The notes under the pieces: generated by a model | Seen by the model: only the letters and a program-made list of their open reading frames with translations | Database searches by the model: none | Told to the model about the DNA's origin: nothing | Shown: positions 17,021-24,934 of the stretch, one piece after another | Layout of the letters: every line of letters starts with the position of its first letter | Numbering within the stretch: position 1 is the first letter of the stretch | Assembly: GCA_016715945.1 (NCBI GenBank) | Contig: JADJXJ010000001.1 | Location: forward strand, 2,356,001 to 2,420,000 | DNA: 64,000 nucleotides | Direction: 5' to 3' | DNA from: Bacteroidota bacterium | GTDB taxonomy: Bacteria; Bacteroidota; Bacteroidia; Bacteroidales; F082 | Made by a program: the position numbers and the translations under genes

Positions 17021-18280
17021 ATGCTGATGAACCGGTTTCCCCTTCTGCGTCTGCTCAACGAGAGCCTGCGGTTTGCAGTGGTTGCGCTCATGGTCAACAA
17101 GGTGCGCACCGTGCTTTCGCTGCTCGGAATCACCATAGGTATTTTTTCGATTATCGCGGTGTTTTCGGTGTTCGACAGTTTGGAGAAAACCATACGCACC
17201 GAGATCAACTCGCTGGGCGAGAATGTGTTGTTCATTCAGAAGTGGCCCTGGATGGCTGGTGGAAGCGACTATCCGTGGTGGAAATACTGGCAGCGGCCCG
17301 AGCCGAGTTTGCAGGAGATGGCTGAGCTGGAGCGGCGTTCGAATGCGGCCAAAGCTTTTGCTTTCATGGTGGGTACAAGCCGGAGCATAAGCAGCGGCAC
17401 GGCCACAGTTGAAGGGGTGACCATCAATGCCGTTTCGCACGATTATGCCGAAGTGATGCCGTTCGACCTGGAGGCCGGACGCTATTTTACCCCGCTCGAA
17501 TCGCAGAGCGGCCGCAACGTCATCATCATAGGGGCCGAAGTGCGCGAGGCCATTTTCCCCAATACCGACCCCATCGGCCAACAGGTGAAAGTGTTCGGCA
17601 GACGCATGGAAGTGATCGGCCTGCTGAAAAAACAAGGCGAAAACCTCTTTGGCAACTCCAACGACAAATCGGCCATCATCCCGGTGAACTTCGCACGCAA
17701 CGTGATGGATATACGCGACCGTGGTACTAACATCCTTGTCAAAGCCAAGCCCGGTGTGAGCAATGCCGAGCTGAAAGACGAGCTCACCGGACTGATGCGC
17801 TCGGTGCGTAAGCTCAAACCCGCTGCCGAAGACAATTTTGCCATCAACGAAATGGACTTGATCAACAAGTCGTTCGACCAGCTTTTTGGCGTGATTGCCG
17901 TGGTTGGATGGATCATAGGCGGGTTCTCGCTGCTGGTGGGCGGTTTTGGCATTGCCAACATCATGTTTGTTTCGGTGAAGGAACGCACCAGTCAGATTGG
18001 CATCCAGAAAGCCCTTGGTGCAAAAAACTACTTCATTCTGGTGCAGTTTCTGCTCGAGGCCGTTTTCCTGGCCGTGATGGGGGGCATCGTCGGACTTGCC
18101 ATCGTGTTTTTGCTGGCGCTGGTTGTTACCCTGACAACCAGTTTTACCCTCACCCTGTCGTTGCAAAACATCCTGCTGGGATTGTTTGTGTCGGGATTTA
18201 TCGGCCTGATTTCCGGGTTTTTACCGGCCTGGTCTGCTTCCAGGCTCGATCCCGTGGAAGCCATGCGGTCGAACTTTTAA
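17021..18280 (+). CDS. MacB/FtsX-family ABC transporter permease
   Basis: A 419-residue permease of the MacB/FtsX (type VII ABC) architecture. It has a first membrane helix at about 24-50 (VNKVRTVLSLLGITIGIFSIIAVFSVFDSL), a large periplasmic MacB_PCD domain (about 50-280), and three C-terminal helices (about 285-405) ending in the usual ASRLDPVEAMRSNF tail. Such permeases work with a cytoplasmic ATPase, either to export lipoproteins or small molecules or to drive periplasmic partners. No ATPase gene is next to it here, so the partner must be encoded elsewhere. A -7-like element (TAACTTTAC, about 17000-17008) lies just upstream. The start could be Met1 or Met3. Confidence 0.9.
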   Translation: MLMNRFPLLRLLNESLRFAVVALMVNKVRTVLSLLGITIGIFSIIAVFSVFDSLEKTIRTEINSLGENVLFIQKWPWMAGGSDYPWWKYWQRPEPSLQEMAELERRSNAAKAFAFMVGTSRSISSGTATVEGVTINAVSHDYAEVMPFDLEAGRYFTPLESQSGRNVIIIGAEVREAIFPNTDPIGQQVKVFGRRMEVIGLLKKQGENLFGNSNDKSAIIPVNFARNVMDIRDRGTNILVKAKPGVSNAELKDELTGLMRSVRKLKPAAEDNFAINEMDLINKSFDQLFGVIAVVGWIIGGFSLLVGGFGIANIMFVSVKERTSQIGIQKALGAKNYFILVQFLLEAVFLAVMGGIVGLAIVFLLALVVTLTTSFTLTLSLQNILLGLFVSGFIGLISGFLPAWSASRLDPVEAMRSNF

Positions 18281-18405
18281 GCTTCAACCGGCGTTATTTG
18301 CACCGGAGATCGTCCGCTGACTTTTTCATTTGCCTTCATCCAGGCGATCGTTTCCACGACGGATGCCTAGGCAAAAAATGGTGTTGCAGATGGGCTGTTT
18401 CTCCC

Positions 18406-18414
18406 TATCTTTAC
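18406..18414 (+). promoter_or_regulatory. recJ promoter, -7 box
   Basis: TATCTTTAC matches TAnnTTT. A TTGC at 18384 lies about 18 bases upstream as a possible -33 element. The leader to the ATG at 18434 would be about 17 bases. Confidence 0.55.
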
Positions 18415-18433
18415 ACATTCATAAGCATTAGGC

Positions 18434-20188
18434 ATGGATTTCCGATGGGTACTGAAGCAACAAGGTGATAGTGAGGTCGTAAGAAGGCTTGCCGAGGTAT
18501 TGTCCGTCGATACGAACATTGCCAATCTGCTGGCGCAACGCGATATCAGCTCGTTCGAAGAGGCCAGGTATTTCTTCCGGCCAGATTTCGACCAGCTGCA
18601 CGATCCCTATCTGATGAAAGATATGGACAAGGCCGTAGCGCGCATCAGGCAGGCCATTCAAAACAACGAAAAGGTCCTCATTTATGGCGACTACGATGTG
18701 GACGGCACCACCTCGGTGGCCATGATGTACACTTACCTGAAGAAGTTCTTCAAAAAACGCATCGCATTTTATATCCCCGACCGTTACGAGGAGGGCTACG
18801 GCATTTCGTACAAAGGGATTGATTATGCCGCTGAAAAGGGGTTCAATCTGGTGGTGGCGCTCGACTGTGGGATCAAGGCTGTTGAGAAGATCAGATATGC
18901 CAACGAGAAGCAGGTGGATTTTATTATCTGCGATCACCACAGGCCGGGCGACGAGTTGCCCGAAGCCGTGGCCGTGCTCGATACCAAACGGCCCGACTGT
19001 TCCTATCCTTTCAAAGAGCTCAGCGGTTGCGGGGTGGGTTTCAAGCTGTTGTCGGCCCTTTCGGCCGAGCTGGGCGAAACCTTCGACAGCATCACCGGTC
19101 TGCTCGACCTGGTGGCTATCAGTATTGCCGCTGACATTGTTCCCATCACCGGCGAAAACCGTGTGCTTGCCCACTATGGCCTGAAGCTGCTCAACACACG
19201 CCCAAGGCCCGGCATCGAAGCCGTGTTGCGTTTTGCCCAGGTGAACAAACGCGAGGAAGAAAATGGTGCCAACGGCCTGTATTTCAACCGCGAACTTACC
19301 ATCAGCGATCTGGTTTTTCTCATCGGTCCACGAATCAACGCCGCAGGAAGGATAGAAAGAGCCAGCGATTCGGTGCGTCTGTTGCTTGCCGACAAAATGA
19401 GCCATGCCGAAAAACTCGCCTCGGCCATCAACGACCTGAACAACGAACGACGCAGCCTCGACAACCAGATCACCGAGGAAGCCCTGCAGATGATTGAGGA
19501 AAACCCCGGGCTACAAACCTCAAAAACCACCGTTCTTTTCAACGAAAACTGGCATAAAGGGGTGATTGGTATTGTAGCTTCGCGACTTACCGACACCTAT
19601 TACCGGCCTACCATCATCCTCACCCGCTCGAACAACCTGATCACAGGTTCGGCCCGCTCCATCAAACACTTCGATGTGTATGATGCCATCGACCATTGTT
19701 CGGATCTGCTCGAGCACTTTGGCGGACATAAATATGCCGCAGGCCTTTCGCTCAGGCCCGAAAACCTGGAACTATTCCGCGAACGCTTCAATGCCTATGT
19801 GAGCAGCGTGATTGAAGATCATATGCTCGTGCCTGAAATAGAAATTGATATTGTATTGAACCTCAACGACATCACGCCGAAGTTTGTGCGCATACTGAAA
19901 CAATTTGCACCATTCGGGCCGGGCAATATGTCGCCCGTCTTCCGCACCGACGGGGTGGTGGATACCGGCCGTTCGCGCATTGTAGGAAAAAACCATATCA
20001 AGCTCGAGCTTTTTCAGCCCTCAACCCAGTCCGAAGCTTTTCAGGCCATAGCGTTTCAGCAAGGCCAGCATTATGAGCTGATCCGCACCGGAAGGCCATT
20101 CAGCATCTGTTACCACATCGAAGAGAATGAATGGATGGGCAAATCGTACCTTCAGCTCAATGTGAAGGACATTAAATTTCCGGATTGA
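18434..20188 (+). CDS. recJ: single-stranded-DNA-specific exonuclease RecJ
   Basis: A 5'-3' single-strand DNA exonuclease used in recombination, mismatch and base-excision repair. The 584-residue protein has the DHH-superfamily metal motifs: YGDYDVDG (Asp86, Asp88, Asp90), ALDCGI (Asp144) and CDHHRP (Asp167-His168-His169). The DHHA1 domain appears around 370-440 with NENWHKGVIGIVASRL, SARS and FGGHKYAAGLSL, followed by an OB-like C-terminal domain (APFGPGNMSPVF). Its 3' end overlaps the convergent HdeD-like gene by 17 bases. Length is normal. Confidence 0.95.
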   Translation: MDFRWVLKQQGDSEVVRRLAEVLSVDTNIANLLAQRDISSFEEARYFFRPDFDQLHDPYLMKDMDKAVARIRQAIQNNEKVLIYGDYDVDGTTSVAMMYTYLKKFFKKRIAFYIPDRYEEGYGISYKGIDYAAEKGFNLVVALDCGIKAVEKIRYANEKQVDFIICDHHRPGDELPEAVAVLDTKRPDCSYPFKELSGCGVGFKLLSALSAELGETFDSITGLLDLVAISIAADIVPITGENRVLAHYGLKLLNTRPRPGIEAVLRFAQVNKREEENGANGLYFNRELTISDLVFLIGPRINAAGRIERASDSVRLLLADKMSHAEKLASAINDLNNERRSLDNQITEEALQMIEENPGLQTSKTTVLFNENWHKGVIGIVASRLTDTYYRPTIILTRSNNLITGSARSIKHFDVYDAIDHCSDLLEHFGGHKYAAGLSLRPENLELFRERFNAYVSSVIEDHMLVPEIEIDIVLNLNDITPKFVRILKQFAPFGPGNMSPVFRTDGVVDTGRSRIVGKNHIKLELFQPSTQSEAFQAIAFQQGQHYELIRTGRPFSICYHIEENEWMGKSYLQLNVKDIKFPD

Positions 20189-20732
20189 CGGGCAAATCCT
20201 CCCGGGCTATTTTCCGGAGCTGCCAGCCAAACCACAACAACAACACCCCGGCAAAGAGCGAAACGATTCCGCTCAGAATAACAACCGCCTGCGCAAAAGC
20301 AAAGGGATTCAGCAGCAAAAGCAGTCCAAACAGCAGGGTGAGCAGGGCATTGGTCAGGCCAAGGTTTTTGCCCTCGAAGCGGTTGCCCAGATTGACCAGC
20401 ACCACCAGCTGAAACACGCCGGCAAGCAGGGCAAGGATGCCTATCACAGCCACAAAAAGGCTTAAAGTTTCGCGCGTGTAAACCATGATAGTGGCCCCGG
20501 CTGCCATATACACTACGGCCTGCAGCATGAGCAAACCCCATGGCATTCCGCTGCGTAGGCGATTGATGGTGACCACAAGCACCACCAAACCAAAAAGCAA
20601 TATGGCCAAGCCCGCATACCAGGCAATGGCTTCGGCTGTGGCTGCCGATAAAAACAAGGCCATAAACCCATAAAGCAGCGCAATGAGGCCGTTCAAAAGA
20701 TAAATCCACCAGTTCCGGACGAGTATAAACAT
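20172..20732 (-). CDS. HdeD/DUF308 family membrane protein
   Basis: A 186-residue integral membrane protein with about six hydrophobic helices arranged as three pairs, matching the DUF308/HdeD family (YLLNGLIALLYGFMALF, VVYMAAGATIMVYTRETLSLF, LTLLFGLLLLLNPFAFAQ). In Escherichia coli HdeD is linked to acid resistance at high cell density, but the molecular action is not known and the link may not hold here. Its last 17 coding bases overlap the end of recJ on the other strand, so there is no room for a separate terminator between them. Confidence 0.85.
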   Translation of the reverse strand: MFILVRNWWIYLLNGLIALLYGFMALFLSAATAEAIAWYAGLAILLFGLVVLVVTINRLRSGMPWGLLMLQAVVYMAAGATIMVYTRETLSLFVAVIGILALLAGVFQLVVLVNLGNRFEGKNLGLTNALLTLLFGLLLLLNPFAFAQAVVILSGIVSLFAGVLLLWFGWQLRKIAREDLPVNPEI

Positions 20733-20941
20733 GACATTGCTTTTTTGTTACCAATATGGACAAAGCTATGAATTATTTGCCTTGGGCTGCAACAAACTTT
20801 TGCTAATTAGCATTGCGTTGCCTTTGCAATTGACTGATTTGTGGGTGAATGCATTTTAGGCTTAATTGCGAGGCAATCGCACCACGCCGGGTGCAGGCAC
20901 ACGCCACGAAGGTTGAGTAAGACCAGTCTGAAGCCGGAGGT

Positions 20942-21586
20942 TCAGATGTAATCGAAAAGGACCCGCCCGATTACAAAAAGGCCAAAACCCACCAGACCAA
21001 CGCCGGCAATGCGGTTCAGCATATGGATCTTGGATGGCGTGAGCAGGCGTTTGATGTTGTAGGCTCCGTATGCTTTAAGCAGGTCGGTGATCAGCACAGT
21101 GAGTAAAGTGCCCGAAAAAAACCAGCGCAGTTCTTTTTCGTGTCCTCCATAGCGTGCCGAGATCCCCACCACCACGCCAATCCAGAAAATCCAGACAAAT
21201 GGATTGATGATGTTCATCACAAAACCTTTGGCAAAATAGGTAAGCAGGCGTGGCTGCCGCGACTGGGCCGGCAGCAGGTCATTGTCGCCGACAGGTTGCA
21301 CGGGTTTGCGGCTGTAGGTGACCAGGCCGAAGATGATGAGGATCATGCCACTGGCCAGTCCAAACCACAGCTGATTGCTGGGCTCGGTGATGATTTGCAC
21401 AGCACCCACCAGGCATAGAAATACCATCAGCACATCGCACAGAAAGATACCGAAGGCAAGTATGGCAGCAGGCAGCAGGCCACGGTGGATGCTTGTTTGT
21501 ACCAGGGCAAAGAATGCCGGCCCCAGCCCAAAGAAGGTGGCCAAAGTGAGTCCGAGCAGAATGCCCTCGCCGATGATTGCTGTCAT
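20942..21586 (-). CDS. LysE/RhtB-family exporter
   Basis: A 214-residue membrane protein with about six helices. It fits the LysE/RhtB translocator family: N-terminal GILLGLTLATFFGLGPAFFALVQTSIHRG, the loop with LPAAILAFGIFLCDVLMVFLC, and a central GFVMNIINPFVWIFWIGVV, equivalent to the conserved N-P segment. Family members export amino acids or similar small solutes by proton exchange; the substrate here is unknown. It begins 24 bases after the GH3-type gene, so the pair is probably cotranscribed. Confidence 0.85.
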   Translation of the reverse strand: MTAIIGEGILLGLTLATFFGLGPAFFALVQTSIHRGLLPAAILAFGIFLCDVLMVFLCLVGAVQIITEPSNQLWFGLASGMILIIFGLVTYSRKPVQPVGDNDLLPAQSRQPRLLTYFAKGFVMNIINPFVWIFWIGVVVGISARYGGHEKELRWFFSGTLLTVLITDLLKAYGAYNIKRLLTPSKIHMLNRIAGVGLVGFGLFVIGRVLFDYI

Positions 21587-21610
21587 AATGCGGATGTGCG
21601 CATAAGCGGT

Positions 21611-23158
21611 TTAAGGTATGGCATAACCTTTTTCGCGCAGAAAATCAGCCCAGTGGTCGTGGCGCTGACCCTTGAGCACCCTGGGAAACTTCACGGCACT
21701 GCCCTCTTTGCCCTGTTTGCGGAGGTAGTCGTAGAACACCTGCGAGGGCAAGACTTCGCAAAACACATCGGTAATGGCTTCGGTGCGCTCCACCATGTAG
21801 TCGTCGTTGAGCTTGCACAGGTATTCGTCAATCTTGCGGGCAGCCAGCCTGGGATCGATGCTGTTGTCGGTGCCCAGATACCAGCGGTGGGCAAACATGG
21901 AACCATGCCGGAAGCCTGTGACAGTGAACTCCTTAACCACGATATTGAATTCGTCCTGAAGCATTTCGATGGCCCGGGTCATATTTTCGACCGACAAGTG
22001 TTCGCCTGCAAGGCTGAGAAATTGCTTGGTGCGACCGGTAATGACCAGCTCGCAATTACGGGCATCGGTGAATTTGATGGTATCGCCGATGAGGTAGCGC
22101 CAGGCGCCGGCATTGGTCGAGAGCAACAGGGCATATTCCACATCGTCCTGAACCTCACCAAGATGCAGCGTTTCCGGATTTTCTTTCAGGTTGCCCTCGT
22201 CGTCGAAATTCTTTTCGTTGAAAGGTATAAACTCGAAGTAGATGCCATTATCCACAATCAGCTGCATAATCCGACGATCGAGGCGGGTCTGGTAGGCAAT
22301 ATAGCCTTCCGAGGCCAGATAACTCTCGGAATAGATCACCGGTTTTCCAAAGAGTTTTTCGAAGCTTTTCTCATAAGGAGCAAACGAAACCCCGCTGTGG
22401 ACATACACAGTCAGGTTGGGCCAGATGTCGTGGATGGTATTGAGTTTGTAGGCTTCGATGATGCGTTCGAGCAAAATCTGTACCCAGGCAGGTACACCGA
22501 CAATGACACCTATGTCCCAGCTTGGGGCTTTGCGCACCATTTCGGCCAGCTTGGTGGCCCAGTCGGTAGTGCGCGAGATGCGACGGCCGGGTTTATAAAA
22601 GTGCTCGAACCAGAAAGGGATGTTGGCCGCTGTGATGCCCGACAGGTCGCCGGCAAAATAGGTGCCATTGTACTGCAGATGGGTGCTTCCGCCAATCATC
22701 AGCATCCCTTTCTCGTAGAAGTGTGTCGGAAAATTATACTTGGCCGACGAAACCAACTGCCTGATGCTGGCCTTTTTGATGCTGTTGAGCATATCCTGTG
22801 TGATGGGGATGTGTTTGCTCGAGGCTTCGGAAGTACCCGAACTCAGGGCAAAATACTTCACCTTTCCGGGCCAGCTCACATAAGCCTCGCCATTGAGCGC
22901 ACGGTACCACCACTGCTTGTACATGCTGTTGTAGTCGAACACCGGCACGGCATTGCGGAAAGTATTGGCCATATCGCGGCTTTCCAGAATATTTTCGAAG
23001 CCATAATGCTCCCCAAAAGCCGTAAACTGGGCTTTACGAAGCAATTTGCGCAGCTCTTTCTGCTGGGCATCAACTGGTTTGAGCCGGCTGATTCTCATCT
23101 CTACAGGCATGTGCCGCAGCTCATAAGCCTTTTTGATCAAAGCACCAAGGATAGGCAT
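21611..23158 (-). CDS. GH3-family acyl-acid adenylating enzyme
   Basis: A 515-residue member of the GH3 family, named after plant auxin-responsive enzymes that adenylate a carboxylic acid and join it to an amino acid. It begins MPILGALIKKAYELRHMPVE. Visible elements include the loop ALSSGTSEASSKHIP (phosphate-binding), a central FAPYEKSFEKLFG...YSESYLASEG, and NAGAWRYLIGDTIKFTD with the conserved YxxGD, then ITGRTKQFLSLAGEHLS. Bacterial homologues are common in Bacteroidetes but their reaction is not established. The start at 23158 replaces a longer reading because a -7 box (23183-23191) lies between them. A LysE exporter follows after 24 bases, which may hint at export of a product (inference). 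Confidence 0.88.
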   Translation of the reverse strand: MPILGALIKKAYELRHMPVEMRISRLKPVDAQQKELRKLLRKAQFTAFGEHYGFENILESRDMANTFRNAVPVFDYNSMYKQWWYRALNGEAYVSWPGKVKYFALSSGTSEASSKHIPITQDMLNSIKKASIRQLVSSAKYNFPTHFYEKGMLMIGGSTHLQYNGTYFAGDLSGITAANIPFWFEHFYKPGRRISRTTDWATKLAEMVRKAPSWDIGVIVGVPAWVQILLERIIEAYKLNTIHDIWPNLTVYVHSGVSFAPYEKSFEKLFGKPVIYSESYLASEGYIAYQTRLDRRIMQLIVDNGIYFEFIPFNEKNFDDEGNLKENPETLHLGEVQDDVEYALLLSTNAGAWRYLIGDTIKFTDARNCELVITGRTKQFLSLAGEHLSVENMTRAIEMLQDEFNIVVKEFTVTGFRHGSMFAHRWYLGTDNSIDPRLAARKIDEYLCKLNDDYMVERTEAITDVFCEVLPSQVFYDYLRKQGKEGSAVKFPRVLKGQRHDHWADFLREKGYAIP

Positions 23159-23481
23159 GTCATCTGGTTTTGATTTGACTGCGCAAAAATATGAAAAACA
23201 AGGTGCAAGGGCTGAAATGCCCCGATCCCTCCCCGTAAATGACAAGCAAACAACACTAAACAATTTAGGTAGTTAGAAAAAAGACTATGCCCGGATGCAT
23301 GAAAATGCATGAAACCGCAAACGATTGTGATGCACGAAACCGGATGCGGAAAAGCATAAGGAGTATAATTACACAGCGCTTTTTAGTTATGGCATCCGCA
23401 CAAGGATTTTTTAGGGATTCATCTCCAATTTGTAAAAACTACATATCGGCTTATATTTGCGCAAATCAAAAAACCAACAAC
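23159..23481. promoter_or_regulatory. divergent control region of the GH3-type and D15 genes
   Basis: A 323-base gap. It holds a minus-strand -7 box (TATTTTTGC, 23183-23191) for the GH3-type gene. For the D15 gene it holds a plus-strand promoter: TTTG at 23429-23432 and TATATTTGC at 23452-23460 with a 19-base spacer. In between, ATGCATGAAA occurs twice in direct tandem (23295-23304, 23305-23314) and once more as ATGCACGAAA (23330-23339). No coding potential of its own is evident. Confidence 0.7.
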
Positions 23482-24855
23482 ATGAAAACCAAACTGCTCG
23501 CAGTCACGGTGGCGCTAATGCTCGCGGTGTTTCCGGTATCGGCACAGGAAGGAGACGGAGCCGATCAGCAAAAAAACGAAAAGGTAAAAACCGGCTGGAC
23601 CTTTGGGGCGCTGCCTGCAGTTTCGTACAATACCGACCTTGGATTTCAGTACGGGGCGCTGGTCAACCTTTTCAATTTTGGCGACGGAAGCTCATATCCG
23701 AAATACATGCATTCGCTTTATGCCGAAGTATCGCGCTATACCAAAGGCAGTGGCATCAACAGGTTTTTCATCGATTCGGAACACCTGATTCCAAACATCA
23801 GGACCACAGTGGACATCAGTTATCTCACTGATAAGGCCCTCGATTTTTTCGGATTCAATGGCTACGAAGCTGTTTTCAATCCCGAATGGCAATCCACCGA
23901 CGAGGCCGGCTACATCACGCGCATGTTTTACCGCCACGAACGCAATACCTTCAAAGCCACAGCCGACTTTCAGGGCAAGCTGGGCGACAGTAAATTCCGC
24001 TGGGTGGCAGGTGCCGGTTTGCTTAAACACAACATTGGACCAGTGGACATTGCAAGGCTCAACAAAGGGAGGGATTCGGCCGACATGCTGCCCAACGTGC
24101 CCGGACTGTATCAGAAATACGTGGAATGGGGTGTGATAAAGGCAAATGAAAAAGACGGTGGCTGGGGCAACCACATCAAAATTGGCCTGGTGTACGACAC
24201 CCGCGACTTCGAACCCAACCCCATGAAAGGCATCTGGTCGGAGGTGGTGCTCTTTGTCGCTCCGGAATTTCTGGGCAATGGCGACTTTGGCTTTACCAAA
24301 ATTTCGGCTACCCACCGCCAATATTTCACCCTGGTTGAAGACAAGTTATCGTTTGTGTATCATGTTAACTATCAGGGTACTATCCTGGGTAAGGCCCCCT
24401 TCTACATGCAGCCTTATGTGATCAATTCGTTCAACAACAGCTCGAACATCGACGGACTGGGTGGTTCCAAATCGTTGCGCGGTGTGGTTCGCAACCGGGT
24501 GGTTGGCGATGGCATGGCATTTGCCAATGCTGAGTTTCGCTGGAAAGTATTCCGGACCAGGGTGCTCAATCAGAACTTTTATCTTGGGCTCAATGCCTTT
24601 GCCGATGCCGGAAGGGTGGTTCAGAAAATGGACCTCGACAAGAGCGGAGTGCCTGATACTTTTGTGATCGGAGGCAAGACCTACAACAAATCAGAGTTTT
24701 TCAGCAACGACGACGAAGGGCTGCACACCACTGCCGGAGCCGGGCTGCGCTTTGTGCTCAACGAGAATTTCATTGTTGCTGTTGACTATGGCCGCGCTTT
24801 TGACAAACGTGATGGAAAAGCCGGGCTTTATATTGGGCTTAATTACCTGTTTTAG
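23482..24855 (+). CDS. outer-membrane beta-barrel of the D15/Omp85 (BamA/TamA-like) family
   Basis: A 457-residue outer-membrane protein with a clear signal peptide (MKTKLLAVTVALMLAVFPVSAQ). There is no room for POTRA domains; the protein is almost entirely barrel. Alternating amphipathic strands are visible throughout. The segment GGSKSLRGVVRNRVVGDGM near residue 325 resembles the barrel-lumen loop (VRGY/F type) of Omp85 proteins. The last residues (GLYIGLNYLF) end in Phe as expected for BAM substrates. Function is unknown; POTRA-less D15 proteins are common in Bacteroidetes. The start follows the promoter at 23429-23460 with a 19-base leader. It ends at a strong hairpin terminator. Confidence 0.85.
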   Translation: MKTKLLAVTVALMLAVFPVSAQEGDGADQQKNEKVKTGWTFGALPAVSYNTDLGFQYGALVNLFNFGDGSSYPKYMHSLYAEVSRYTKGSGINRFFIDSEHLIPNIRTTVDISYLTDKALDFFGFNGYEAVFNPEWQSTDEAGYITRMFYRHERNTFKATADFQGKLGDSKFRWVAGAGLLKHNIGPVDIARLNKGRDSADMLPNVPGLYQKYVEWGVIKANEKDGGWGNHIKIGLVYDTRDFEPNPMKGIWSEVVLFVAPEFLGNGDFGFTKISATHRQYFTLVEDKLSFVYHVNYQGTILGKAPFYMQPYVINSFNNSSNIDGLGGSKSLRGVVRNRVVGDGMAFANAEFRWKVFRTRVLNQNFYLGLNAFADAGRVVQKMDLDKSGVPDTFVIGGKTYNKSEFFSNDDEGLHTTAGAGLRFVLNENFIVAVDYGRAFDKRDGKAGLYIGLNYLF

Positions 24856-24871
24856 AGATTATTTCATAATG

Positions 24872-24911
24872 AAAAACAGGCCGTTCCCGGTGGAACGGCC
24901 TGTTTTTTTTG
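24872..24911. terminator. bidirectional terminator
   Basis: AACAGGCCGTTCC and GGAACGGCCTGTT form a 13-bp stem with a four-base loop, preceded by A residues and followed by a run of T. It separates the D15 gene from the convergent S9 peptidase gene. Confidence 0.92.
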
Positions 24912-24934
24912 CACTTGATCAGGACCTGAAGTGG

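Noticed and set aside
21485..23173. 562-codon open frame on the plus strand
   Set aside because: Antisense to the GH3-type gene and the start of the LysE gene; no family resemblance or signal.
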